This document shows, piece by piece, positions 13,576 to 24,331 of a stretch of 64,000 bases of DNA (its first letter is position 1; each line of letters opens with the position of its first letter). Position numbers and translations under genes: made by a program. The notes beneath the pieces are model-generated. The model searched no databases, was not told the DNA's origin, and saw nothing but the letters and a program-made list of their open reading frames with translations. Where the stretch lies: assembly GCA_029204225.1 (NCBI GenBank), contig CM055102.1, positions 16,762,223 to 16,826,222 on the forward strand. Reading direction: 5' to 3'. This DNA comes from Diphasiastrum complanatum (taxonomy: Eukaryota > Streptophyta > Lycopodiopsida > Lycopodiales > Lycopodiaceae).

Positions 13576-15802
13576 ATGTTCTCTGAATCCAGAATGCAGA
13601 CAACCCCTGATGTGGGTGGGCTTAACTATTTCCGATCAGACTATGGAGATGGCTTGGGACTCCTGGAAAGCAGCAATAGCTGTCTCTATACCGATTGGCT
13701 GAACAGCGAGCAAGAGGTGGGAAGAATCAGTCCCTCTTTAACGGTTATCATTGAAGGCCCTGCCATTCCACAGGATGACTTTTGGAACGAACTGCTGGCA
13801 AATACGCCCACTGCTTCCCCGCTACCCCATTTGAAAGTAAAAGCTGCAGATTCGTCGGTAAACAATGTATCATTCAATGGTGCTCTTCTTCAAGCTTATT
13901 CACCACATGAAGTTTGCTTTAGCAGCAAGCCTGACATGTGCGACGTGGGAATGATCCCACATGGAGGTGCAGAAGGTGAGCGCCGAGGAAATGGCGCGGC
14001 GGGCTCACACACAATCCTCGGAATGCAATCAATTCATGTCCAGTCTAAAAATTTGCAGGTGGCTCCGGTGATACCCAGCGCGTTCGAGCAGTTCGATGAC
14101 ACAGCGGTGAGGGTGATTCTCTGGTCTCATGCAATTAAAATATATTATGAAACGAGAAAGCTCATCAGAATGCTTTGTTCTTTGATGCTATATTATTATA
14201 CCTAGTACAGCTGCCCTTGTTGTAGATAGACTACGAATGGAAGAGAGCTGAATTAAATTTATTTTCTTATTACTGCTGCTGATTTGTGTTGTGAATTTTC
14301 TGTAGGATATTTTGGAGGATGATGAAGCAAATTTCATTACTACCGGAGCCGGGATCGATGGAGCATCAACCGAAGATTCAAAGTCCCTTGTTAACTCACT
14401 GCTAAATCCATCGATCGAAGACAAGAATAAACCAACCTCGCAAACAACAGGTACAGAGAAAGCGGCATGGCAAGAGCACAGCAAGCGCAGCTCGGGCGAA
14501 GCAAAACGTATCCAGGATCAACATTTCTCGGAGCAGCAGCTATTGCCAGCAGCTCCTGCCTCAACTAGCAGCAAAGCACGAAACACTCACTCCAATTCTG
14601 CCTCACAGACAGCGAAGGAGTCTCGGTGGGCAGAGCAGCTCCTCAGCAGTTGTGCATCCGCCATCAGCAGCCGCAACATCGTCCGCACTCAACACCTCAT
14701 GTGGGTTCTCAACGATCTCGCTTCCCTGGCAGGCGACGCCAACCAGCGCCTCGCTGCCTACGGCCTCAAAGCTCTCTTCAGCAAAATCACGGGCTCCGTT
14801 TCCGCCGCTTCGGCCCACCAATGCCATCCCGCTGCCTCGATCACACCCAAGTCCATTAACCACGCGCTCCTCAAATTCTACGAAGTCAATCCCCTTCACC
14901 AATTTGTCTACACGCTCACTAATGCTCTCCTCATCGAATCTTTGGAAGCCAAGCCGCGACTGCATGTGATCGACATAGGCATTTCGCAAGGGACTCAATG
15001 GCCTACCTTCATTGAAGCCATGGCCACCAGATCATGTGGCACTCCAGAGCTACTTCGCCTCACCATAGTGGACGATCCTCAAGGCACTCCGTTCCGGTCC
15101 ACCACACAGGAGGACGATTCCTCTTCAGCCTTGAAGATCAAACTGGAGCGCTTTGCTAAGGTGATCGGGATCAATCTGCAGCTGCAGATTATCACCATAC
15201 CCCTTGAAGATCTCACTCCGGAGGTACTGTCACTCAAATCCGATGAAACACTTGCAATCTGCGCTCAATTCCGCCTGCATCGCCTAATGGAAACCTCAAC
15301 CGATCAAGCAGATGACAGTTCCTGTGGATCAAACACAAAGCTATGTCCCAGAGACAGATTTCTGAAGCTGCTGCACGATCTGAGCCCAGAATTGATGGTA
15401 CTGAATGACAATGATGTGGATCAATTGGCGACCGATTTCATGGTTAGATTTAACAGAGTGACTGAACATCACTGGCGATTCCTGGACTCTATGAGCGCAT
15501 CATTCAAGGGCAGGGATTGCGAGGAGAGGCAGACGATCGAGCAGGAGCTGGCGATGGCGCTCCTCAACAACGTGGCCTGCGAGGGGTGGGCGAGGGAGGA
15601 GCGCAACGACTGCCATGCGGGGTGGTGCGTCCGGATGCGGGCGGCAGGCTTCCGGGGAAGGGCCCCCAGCGAGGATGCAATCGAGACCGTACGAGTGCTG
15701 CTGCGCAAGTACGACTCCAATTGGGACTTCCTGTTGGACGACAGCTGCGCCGTACTGCAATGGAAACAACAACCCCTGACATTCTGTTCCGTATGGACCT
15801 GA
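13576..15802 (+). CDS. NSP1: GRAS transcription factor, NSP1-like
   Basis: Two exons, 13576-14106 and 14306-15802, join in phase 0 across a 199-bp intron (donor GTGAGG, acceptor TTCTGTAG) to give about 675 residues with no interruption. The first ~280 residues are a variable, Ser/acid-rich N-terminus. The GRAS domain begins near residue 283 (SRWAEQLLSSCASAI) and includes a HVIDIGISQGTQWP block near 397-410 (the VHIID-type motif), a PFYRE-like section with FRLHRLMET, HHWRFLDSM and AFKGRDCEER, and a C-terminal SAW region with LRKYDSNWDF ending in FCSVWT. The IDIG(I/V)S(Q/H)G form and the KYDSNW...FCS(L/V)W ending are characteristic of NSP1. NSP1 with NSP2 activates symbiosis genes in legumes and strigolactone biosynthesis genes more widely. 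Many flowering-plant NSP1 genes have one coding exon; the intron here is notable. This is the only clearly intact gene in the window. Confidence 0.85.
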
Positions 15803-17329
15803 CTCCACGCCGTACACCTACCCTCCACAATCAACCACGACAAAACCATCCATCATCCTAATCCTCGTCCCGTACGGCATAAAGGTTTGACACACGCTAT
15901 GGTATGTTGTACGGAAAGATGCACGTCCCTCTCACTCACAAATCCTCGTTCCGTACGGGACAACTTTTCGTACCCCTTCTTTCCGTACAAGAAAGAGACT
16001 TGCTTTTTCGTTCCGTACAAGAGAGTCCTTGTATGCTTCATAAAGTAATTAAACTTAAGTAAAGATGTTGGGCCTAATATATAAACAATGTAAATAGAAA
16101 AGCACTTGGTCCTTGGTTTTTAAGTCTCAACTACAAAAGAAAGTGGCTTTATACTTTCTAGCCTTTGTATCTTTTATTGAGAAATTTGCCAATATCAATT
16201 GAATGCCCTAGATATTGGTTGTTTCATGTCTCTGTGCAACACTCAAAAGTCACATTGCTTTATAAGAACAAGGCCACATGGAACACTCGTCATGACAAGT
16301 GATCTTTTTACCAATGCCAGCCCTTAAGGCATTTTGCAGCTCTTTTGAATGAAGAAATTTTGGATTTCTTTTGAATGAGCATTTTGGAGGTTTGAAGATT
16401 ATTAGAAATTCATGTTATTATTGTAGAAAAAAGTTTAATCTATTGCGCCATTCTTTGCTTGCTTGGCTTTGATTGTGAAATTTGGCACATGACATATGAG
16501 GTATCCAAGCCTAAGGTCCGTTAATCATTTTGTTCAAAACAATTCTTATCTCATTTGAAAATTTCATTGTTGTCTAAGCTTTTTGTTGGTTTCTAGTTTT
16601 GATTTTTTCAGACCTATTTGGGTGAATTCTTGGAGTATTATTTCTTTTTAAGGCTTCATATCTAATTACGTAGCCTTTTAAAGATTGTTTTAGCTTTCAT
16701 TTGCACCAATTTCAAGCCATTTGGGTAATGGAAGCAAAAGTTATTGCAAAAGTTTCAAAAGGGATGAAAATAGGTGGTTACATTTTTGTTTTAGACTCGT
16801 TTGAGATTTTTGAATTTGACTTCAGTGATTTTTTTAGTTTGTTTACATAAGTTTTTAGAGCTTTTTCTTAGCTTTAATCTAATTCATATGGCAGGTAATT
16901 TGGGTTAGTATTGAAGAAGTTATGAGAATTCTTGTTTTCCACCTTACATTTTGCTTCTTTTATTTTTCTTGAGAAAATCTGGATCTATTCTATTGTAAAT
17001 TTGGCCGACCAATCACATTCAATTATTGAGCTAATCATATAGTTGGATAGAGCTTGTTTTTAGCTTCTTGGAGGTACTGAGTTTTTTTTTTTTTAATCAA
17101 TATCATGGGAGTTATGATTATTTTAGTGATAGGGGGCTAGACTGACAAAAAAATTGTTGATTTCTTTGTATTTTGAGAGGGAGAGAGACACTTCAAATTT
17201 CGTTTTCTGAACTTTTGATCCTTCGCAAAAAAATTTGAATCTTTCCATTCTAAGTTTTTTGAAAAAAGAAAAAACCTGCACTAGATAACTCTTGCCAATT
17301 AAGTCTTACATCACATGCGAGCCAAATTA
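15803..17329. other. 3' flank of the GRAS gene; no further gene
   Basis: The first ~230 bp after the stop carry several CCGTAC blocks and may be 3'UTR. The rest is AT-rich with no supported feature. Confidence 0.5.
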
Positions 17330-17352
17330 ACACACACACACACACACACACA
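17330..17352. repeat. (CA)n microsatellite
   Basis: 23-bp pure AC/CA run. Confidence 0.95.
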
Positions 17353-18370
17353 TTTGATTAAGAAATGCTCTCTTGATTTACTAGCTTGTTTCGGTCACTA
17401 TGATCACAATGAACGAACTGTCTTGAGTCCTTTTGATCAGACTTCGCACAACACTCTTAATGTTAACAATGAAAAAAGTCGTGTTGATAATATTCTAATC
17501 CCCTCAATATGGTTGTCACTACTAACAGGTATGAAGAGTTGAAGTGTCATGAAATGATCGTGATTTTACTACTCGTTGATGCTTGACTTTCATTAACAAG
17601 TTTTTCTTTGAAGTGTACTGCTTTTTGTTTAGACCTTTGGTTACACTTCAACTATTTCTAATATAAATGGTATGATGGGTTTAGTTATATGACTTGGACT
17701 AGACCTGTCTGTTAAAGTCTATATATATTTATTTGTGGACGGTAATACCTTGACAATTTGAAATTGACAGTGCAATATATAATTCTCTAAGTTGTTACTT
17801 AGGATAAGGGATGGTGTTCCAATAAGCATTCTGAAAAGGGTAATGGCAGACAGTTTTTAAACTCTACTTTTAAAACTAGTCGGGATGTAATTGTTGCACT
17901 GATTATACAAAGTTAACCTTATAATTTTGTAACTTTGAGTAGAGCTGAAACAATGTCCAACTTTTTACTCATGATATGGGCAAAATTACAGTCACCTAAC
18001 TTGGCAATGACTACTTGTTGCGGCATGGATAACAACTGAGAATGTGTGTAGACACCTACAGTTTCCACAATAATGTCTCTGTTCTAACATGGTTGTTGTT
18101 GTGGATGGATGCAGGTGAGGATATTTTCCTCAACTCGAAGCTTTGGCTGGTTGTTAGGTTTGGTCAATATGATATCTTTGACTGTGATGACTCTACACGC
18201 ATTTGAGTTACTTTAAGATTCATATGTTAAAAAACACATACACCACTCATGTGTTGGAGAGGATTCCCCTAAAAAATCCAACCATACTTGGCTGGATTTG
18301 CCTTGTAACATTTCACCAACAATATTGGGTCTTCAATGTTTCAAAGTTACTATTGACATTACTATCTTAG

Positions 18371-19215
18371 GTAGAGAAAGTTTCTGAGGAAGAGATCGAT
18401 TTTCATTCATACGAGGCATATTTCTGGGCTGTTATGGTAAATGGTGATAAACTTTGGTTTGTGATGTCCAGAACAAAAGGTTCAGATGATTTTGGAGAAT
18501 CAAAGTTGTTAGGTCAAATTCGTGATATCTACTATGACGAGGATGATGCTTCAAATATCTTGTTCAAGACTGAGAATAAAGATTCATTGAGAGAGCTTTG
18601 CTTCTTTGAGTCCTTTTGTTGTGTGGAGAAATGCACCCCTGTCATGTTATGCAAGGAGATCTCTGAGTGTATAGCTAAAGATTCAAATGTGATTCATGTT
18701 TTTGCCAAGTACTTGACAACAAACAAGCAGGCTTCTGCCTTTGTGGTTGTTGCTAAAGGAGAGGGTGTTGAGCTGACACCACGTATACGTAGAAAGGTGC
18801 TTTGTCCTAAAGGAAAGAACTCGATGGAGGACGGTCATTGCTTATACACCATATGGATACAAGCTAAGGGGATCGTCTTTTGATGAGTCTGCATCCATGT
18901 CGTAAAGTCTTTTAAGGAGATCATTACTACTTCACTTTGGAGAATCGTTTTTTTTTTTCATTCCACTAATCAAGTTGTTGTTGTTGCTAAGGCTTTGAAC
19001 AACAAAACACATGGATATGAATCCATGATTTGGTATGAAATATATCAATTTGATTAATGTTTTTTTTGTTAGTAGCTATTTTCTCATAATTTATCTTATT
19101 TTGATTCATTGTTTTCATTCTACTCTATTTCTATTTGGCAAGCTCAAAACCAATGTCCATAATGCACCGGGTGAGCGCCTACCCAATGCTTTTGAAATGA
19201 TGTCCGTTGGTTATT
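18371..19215 (+). pseudogene. BAH-like plus amino-methyltransferase-like gene, copy 1 (broken)
   Basis: After an acceptor at 18370 an open frame (VEKVSEEEIDFHSYEAYFWA...) runs to 18883. It contains LLGQIRDIYYDED and RELCFFESFCCVEKCTP and looks like a degenerate BAH chromatin-binding domain (weak call). A frameshift near 18840 leads into TPYGYKLRGSSFDE (18846-18887), then VVKSFKEIITTSLWRIVFF and SMIW at a donor (GTATGA, about 19033). A further exon from about 19143 reads KTNVHNAPGERLPNAFEMMS. These segments match, block by block, the minus-strand copy at 31534-32660, where motif IV (DIPY) and motif I are both readable, so a class-beta amino-methyltransferase (N6-adenine or N4-cytosine type) is inferred. 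The acceptor before 19143 appears mutated (AA for AG). The gene stops at about 19215, where a Copia element begins. Confidence 0.6.
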
Positions 19216-19589
19216 TCTCGCACGGCTTTTTCATGTTTGTCCCTACCTCTCCAACCTGTTTCATGAGGTTGAGTAGTAGTATTTTGAGATGTATCCTCAT
19301 GTTCATCACTCGGAAGGTCAATGAATGGATCATCATCAGGTGGTATCCTCACTATACCATTTTTTCTACTGGATGTGTCTATCTTCTCAGCATCTTCGTC
19401 TTCATACATCTTGGATTCATCAAAGATAATATCTCGGCTTATATGGATTTTGTTTTCGACTGGATCAAAACATCTATAGCCCTTCACGCGATCATCATAT
19501 CCTAAGAATATACACTTGATAGCTTTTACATCAAGTTTATGTCTCTCTTCCTTAGGAACGTTACATCCAAAGATTCGCAAGTGGTTCAC
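19179..19589 (-). pseudogene. Copia polyprotein, region after integrase
   Basis: Contains HLRIFGCNVPKEERHKLD, KCIFLGYDDRVKGYRCFDP and ISRDIIFDES, the block that links the Copia integrase to reverse transcriptase, followed by an acidic linker. It ends before any RT motif. It is offset in frame from the integrase upstream. Confidence 0.85.
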
Positions 19590-20095
19590 CTTTGGCTTCT
19601 TCTTTGTGAATGCTTCCTCAGGTGTAATTTTTGGTATGGCAATGGTAGGACTTCTATTTTGAAGATAGACTGCTGACTACATGCTTCTGACCAAAAATCT
19701 TTTGGTAGTTTTATCTCAGCTAGCATAGATCTGGCACTTTCCACAATCGTACGATTTTTGCGCTCAGCTACACCATTGAGAGCAGGAGTATGAGCTTGCG
19801 TAAATTGTCTTTTAATTCCACATTGATCACAGAGATCATTGAAGTCATTAGACTTATACTCACCTCCACTATCTGATCTTAGGACTTTGATCTTCTTACC
19901 TATCTGATTTTCGACCAAGTTTTTGAAGTTCTTGAAGTTATCAAAAGCATCTGATTTCTTCTTCAAGAAGTAGATCCACATCTTACGTGACATATCATCA
20001 ATAAAGGTCATGAAATAGAAGGCTTTTCCTAAGGACAGCAACACCCTCTTTATTGAACTTCTCTCGATGCTGCTTCCCATATATACAAGATTCAC
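19586..20095 (-). pseudogene. Copia integrase core
   Basis: The DDE residues are all readable: FIDDMSRKMWIYFL (first D), LRSDSGGEY (second D) and NGVAERKNRT (E). The N-terminal zinc-binding part lies in the upstream frame (LWHKRLGHLN ... CESCIYGKQ), so there is a frameshift at about 20040. The catalytic core itself is open. Confidence 0.9.
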
Positions 20096-20831
20096 ACATC
20101 GATTTCAAGTGATCTTCTATTGTAGGCAGTCCTGTTACCATCTCCAATTTTCTCATCAAACTGAGGCTTCCCAAGTTCAAGTGACCAAGCCTCTTGTGCC
20201 ACAACTCAGTTTGCGAAGGAACGGATAATACAAGTCCATGTTGCCCCTTGATTGTAGCATTCAACATGTACAATTTTGTATTGGGCTCTCTTACTCCATT
20301 CGCAATAACTTTGAACTTTTGGTTCGCATCCTTCACAAAGCAACGATCATGGGCGAATTCTACTTTCAACTTTTGATCAATAATGACTCCAACAGAAAGT
20401 AGATTTTTCTTTAAACCTGGTACGTAAAGTACCTCCCTGATCATCCTGCTTTTGCCTTCAGGCAGTTGGATTGAAACTATGCCTATCCCCTTGATCATGC
20501 ACATTTCACTATTTGCTTGTGAAACAGATGTCCTATTATCCAATGCGTTCAAACTACTGAACCAGTTCTTGTTACCTGTCATGTGTCTTGTGGCTCCTGA
20601 GTCAATATACCATGCTTGATCATCTTGATTAGATGACAATGCAGATATGAAGATGCTATTTGCGACATTCACTCTTTCAGTGGCCCTTTTTACCACAATG
20701 GAAGCACTTGTCTTTCTTTTTAGTTTTGCCGGAAGATCCCTCATCCTCCTGAGACTTAGCAAATTGCTATTTAGTCTTCTTCTTGCCCTTGCCCTTGCCT
20801 TGTTTTTGGCGTGTTGCAAGTGCCTGATCAT
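19998..20831 (-). pseudogene. Copia protease and GAG-pre-integrase
   Basis: The aspartic protease site is WYIDSGATRHMTG. The GAG-pre-integrase segment has LWHKRLGHLNLGSLSL and CESC, giving the HHCC zinc site of integrase. The frame is offset from gag upstream and from the integrase core downstream by frameshifts. Confidence 0.9.
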
Positions 20832-21435
20832 CAGTATTTTGACGTCTAGCTTTCACCATTTCTCGTCGTTGCTCTTCCTGCATCAAGATTCCTGTGAGCT
20901 CGTCAAAGCTTGGCAATCTTTCTCTTGATGCTATTCCACTCACAAACATCTGATAGGGTTCTGCAATGTCGCATAATGCATTATGCACCAGCTCCACATC
21001 ACGTATGCGCTTTCCAAAAGAATGCAGTTCATTTCTCATTGTCTTGATTCTGGTCATGTACATCTGAATGTGCTCTCCTTGATCCATGCGGGCACTATTC
21101 AACTTTGACTTCAGAAACATGATTCTTGATGGATTTGACGTCTCGAACTGCTCCTTTAGCACATCCCATGCCTGTCTGGGTGTAATAGCATCACAAATGT
21201 GGGTAATGATGTGATCATTCACTGACAAGTTAATGAAGGTCGAAGCTTTCCTCATCTTTTTGTCGAACACTTTGATGTCTGCTTCATTTGGCGGCCTTCT
21301 CTCATCACCTGTGACGACTGCCCACACATCTTTCTCCATCAGTATGTTTTTCATTTTGAATTTCCACACTGCATAGTTGGAAATCCCGTCCAATTTGCTA
21401 CTTTCACTCAAAATGGACTCTCCCATGTTTGCCAT
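20650..21435 (-). pseudogene. Copia gag with zinc knuckle
   Basis: Starts MANMGESILSESSKLDGIS, with the NYAVWKFKMKNIL and FINLSVNDHIITHICDA blocks of the UBN2/DUF4219-type Copia gag. A stop at about 20767 follows GKGKGKKKTK. Beyond it, the same frame still reads a zinc knuckle, CFHCGKKGH (about 20712-20686), continuing to KSEC with one in-frame TGA. That makes the C-x2-C-x4-H-x4-C pattern complete apart from the stop. Confidence 0.85.
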
Positions 21436-22733
21436 CGCAAAACTGCTTAAAACTTTTGCCTTAAGCTAAGAACAGTATGTCGAGGCCAACAGTGATGTCA
21501 GAAGTTGAAAATAATGACCTGCACTTTTTTTTCTTACCAGGCCACTCGCCGCTTTTCCACCAATTTGAAAGCCAAATCGGCGTCGCCTTCCGAAATGCAC
21601 TCAAGCGTCAATTCCCAACAATGTGCCCAGTGGAATGGTGAAACTACTTCTGGCGTACTCCCAACACTTTCTCTGCTGCAACCGCTCTGTTTTGATGTAC
21701 CGTACTTGCAGGTACAGTCCGGGTGCCCTTCGTTTGGAGGTTGTAGCCTTTCGTTTGGGTCAAAACGGGCAAAGGACCCAAAAATAGGAACTTTTCTAGC
21801 TTTTGAACTGTTTCTTCACTTTGAAGAAACTTCACTCTTCACTTGTGAAGGGACCCAACTCAACTTTCAGTATGAAAATTTTTAATGAAGTTGAAGGCCA
21901 GAATGCACTTCAATTCTTCAGGACCCTGTTTAAAGCTCATCCAATGGCTGAACCAAATCTTGTGGTTCACATTTTTCTCCCATCACAGATGCTGGACCGT
22001 TGATTCATTTGACACCTCATCCACAGGTTCAAAGTACATCTGGGCATCGAACTAAACTTTTGCAAACGCTATGGTCTTCGATACACTAAGTTGAGTGTTG
22101 CGTTGGTCGCGCGAACAGCCCGCGACTTCCCTGCCTGCGGCCGCGCCTTCTTCCTTGAAAAATGTTGGATCAAGCTCTCCTGGATCGTTTTGAACACGAT
22201 CTGAGGCTTGGAGCAGGGTCGCCCTACTGAATCCATGACTGTAGAGTGTCCAGTCAGGAAATTCCGTGGAGAAACGGTGATTTTAGCTCAACTTGACAAA
22301 GTGGCTTTTTCACCTTTTTACCGCAAATCTGCTAGGTTAACTGTCTGGAGACAAATCTCTGACACAAACCTCAAAATCTCTCCATGGCTCATTGACAATG
22401 TGATTAGCTTCCTTCCTGTCCTTACGGCATCCAAAACGGTGCACAAACAGCGAAGAAATCACCAGTTATGTATAAAAACCGTAACCCCAAGTCCGGTTTC
22501 AATTTTCAGCTGGCTTCAAAATTGTCAATTTTTCACCAAATTTTTTCATGTCTGATGCTATGCACAGGCTAATAATCCCTTTGCTGAGCTTAGCAAGCCT
22601 TTATAAATTAGAAACCGTGCACCAGTGCTTCTCTTTCCGTCTTCAACCCGCCGTAAAACCCCGAACTCTTAGAAGACAGTTCTCCCGAAGCTCTCTTCAA
22701 CGGCTACACCGTACTGTGTACACTCCCTGTACG

Positions 22734-22745
22734 GCTCTGATACCA
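22734..22745 (-). other. primer-binding site (tRNA-iMet type)
   Basis: Minus strand TGGTATCAGAGC, the standard plant Copia primer site, directly inside the LTR that follows to the right. Confidence 0.9.
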
Positions 22746-22746
22746 A

Positions 22747-23018
22747 CTTAGAATTTGCTTTGCACAGGAACACAGATCATGCTACACAGTAACACAGACT
22801 AAAAATCACTCTCCTCAGCAAGCTCACATAGCAACTGTATTTCTCAAAATGAAATTACACTGTACATATAGTTGTTCACTCAGGCAACCCATGCATGACC
22901 CAGGTTGCCGTTGGCGGGACGCGTGCCTCGTCGACTTGCCTCGTGGCGAGGCCAACTGATCCTTATCCACTGATAGGACCCACAGTACAGTAACACAATG
23001 ATTCTAACTTTAATTCTA
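22747..23018 (-). repeat. Copia 5' LTR
   Basis: The roughly 270 bp between the primer site and about 23018. The ends carry short inverted TTAGAA/TTCTAA motifs. The exact ends are uncertain because no second LTR is available for alignment. Confidence 0.55.
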
Positions 23019-23082
23019 ACTGGGAGATCATGTAGAAACCGGTGGATTGTATAGAATCATAGCTACAAATATTGTATAGTGT

Positions 23083-23690
23083 GTGGTGGAAACATTGGAC
23101 ATTGAGTTGTGGCAGTTACATTCATATTTACTCAGCTGCAGCCTGCATTATGGAAATCTGCAAGTATTTCTAGTGTTGCTTTCATTTCTTCAAGTGTCAA
23201 ATTCATCATGCTCATCTTTTCATTTTGGTTTGGAGTTCTTGCAAGACAATGCTGTAAGTCAGATGACCCATTTGCATGGTGGGGGGAACTCAGTGACATC
23301 CCCTGGACCCAGGCAAAGTGTGGAGCTTGAGATCCTTCATGATGTTGTGTTGACCTTAGGCTGTGCAAAAAGGCCCATCTTACTGTGTGGCATGGATCAA
23401 ATGCAGTAAAGCCTTGCAGAATTGCCGTAAGGCTCAACTGAATTTGCAACAGGTGGAAGTAGACACCATAATGCAGAGAAATGTGTGTTTTTGAACCAAT
23501 CAAGATGACTCAAGAATCGCTATTTCAATTTCACTTGTCCTTTGGAACAAATGTTTGCTATATAACAAATCAAAAACTCTAATCAGACAAAGGTGGGCTT
23601 TCAGAAGTCTATAATGATCATATAGAAACTTGTCTTGCTTGTAGTCAAGACATATACAAAAAAAAAAAAAAAAACGTTCCCCCCCAGTAG
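23083..23690 (+). other. possible further exons of a decayed gene
   Basis: The plus strand has protein-like segments (ILHDVVLTLGCAKRPILLCG, then in another frame CREMCVFEPIK) separated by stops and shifts. They may be the distal part of the 18371-19215 gene beyond the Copia insertion, but I could not align them to the second copy. A run of about 19 A and 7 C precedes the hAT element. Confidence 0.25.
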
Positions 23691-23698
23691 GTTTCGAC
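23691..23698. repeat. left 8-bp target-site duplication of hAT
   Basis: GTTTCGAC directly before the left terminal repeat, identical to 27881-27888. Confidence 0.95.
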
Positions 23699-23930
23699 CA
23701 ATGTTGGGCGGTTCTCACATATTTATGATACCCGCCGGTTTGGGGTATTGCCTTTTTTGTGAAACCGAGAACCGCCGGTTCAGGGTATTGGATTACATCT
23801 AAAATATTTACACCTGGCGGTTCTCAATAATATCTTATAAGATAAATCTTGGCGGTTTTCAATCTGCCGGTTATTACTCTATTAAGAACCGCTGATTCCT
23901 ATATCAGGTTCTCAATACATACTATTTTTA
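23699..23930. repeat. left terminal and subterminal repeats of hAT
   Basis: After the terminal CAATGTTGGGCGG, at least six GCCGGTT/GGCGGTT-type motifs occur in both orientations within 200 bp. The right end (27718-27880) is similar. Such subterminal arrays bind hAT transposases. Confidence 0.8.
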
Positions 23931-24331
23931 TAATTTTTTTTTAAGAAATCATTTCGAAATTTATCGTTGCATACTATGTTAAAGTTCTCTCACATTATTT
24001 ATCAAAAAACAAGCGGAAGCCACGTAAAAAAATTGTAAGTGCACAAAATTTGAGCATTCATCTACTTATCAATTACTAATAAAAATCTCAGAGTCTTCAA
24101 TGTCGATAATATTTCAATTGTGCAAAAAAAATCACACTTCACAGCCAAACAACTCAAATAAATAAACACTCTAAAAATATGACTTATATAAAAGCCGCTC
24201 AAAAAAAGTCTTGTTGCACAATGTCTTAAGTTTTTAACATTCCACTTATCCGCTAACTACCTATCAACAAAAATGATAGCCTTCAAAAAAGCTTGTTACA
24301 ATGTTACTATCTTAACATTCTCTTACTCATC

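Larger units (their letters stand above)
19179..23018 (-). mobile_element. Ty1/Copia retrotransposon lacking RT and 3' LTR
   Basis: Order on the minus strand: LTR (about 23018-22747), primer-binding site TGGTATCAGAGC (22745-22734), a 1.3-kb leader, gag, zinc knuckle, protease, integrase, and the post-integrase region ending near 19180-19215. Reverse transcriptase, RNase H and the second LTR are absent, so the 3' half was deleted. Several frameshifts break the polyprotein. The element sits in the methyltransferase-like gene at 18371-19215, whose frame (SVGYF) merges into the Copia sequence around 19215. Confidence 0.85.

Noticed and set aside
15469-15861. Several 88-126-codon frames on both strands at the end of the GRAS gene
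   Set aside because: Shadows of the GC-richer GRAS coding frame.
19035-19505. 156-codon plus-strand ORF
   Set aside because: It is the reverse of the Copia post-integrase region, which has clear family motifs on the other strand.
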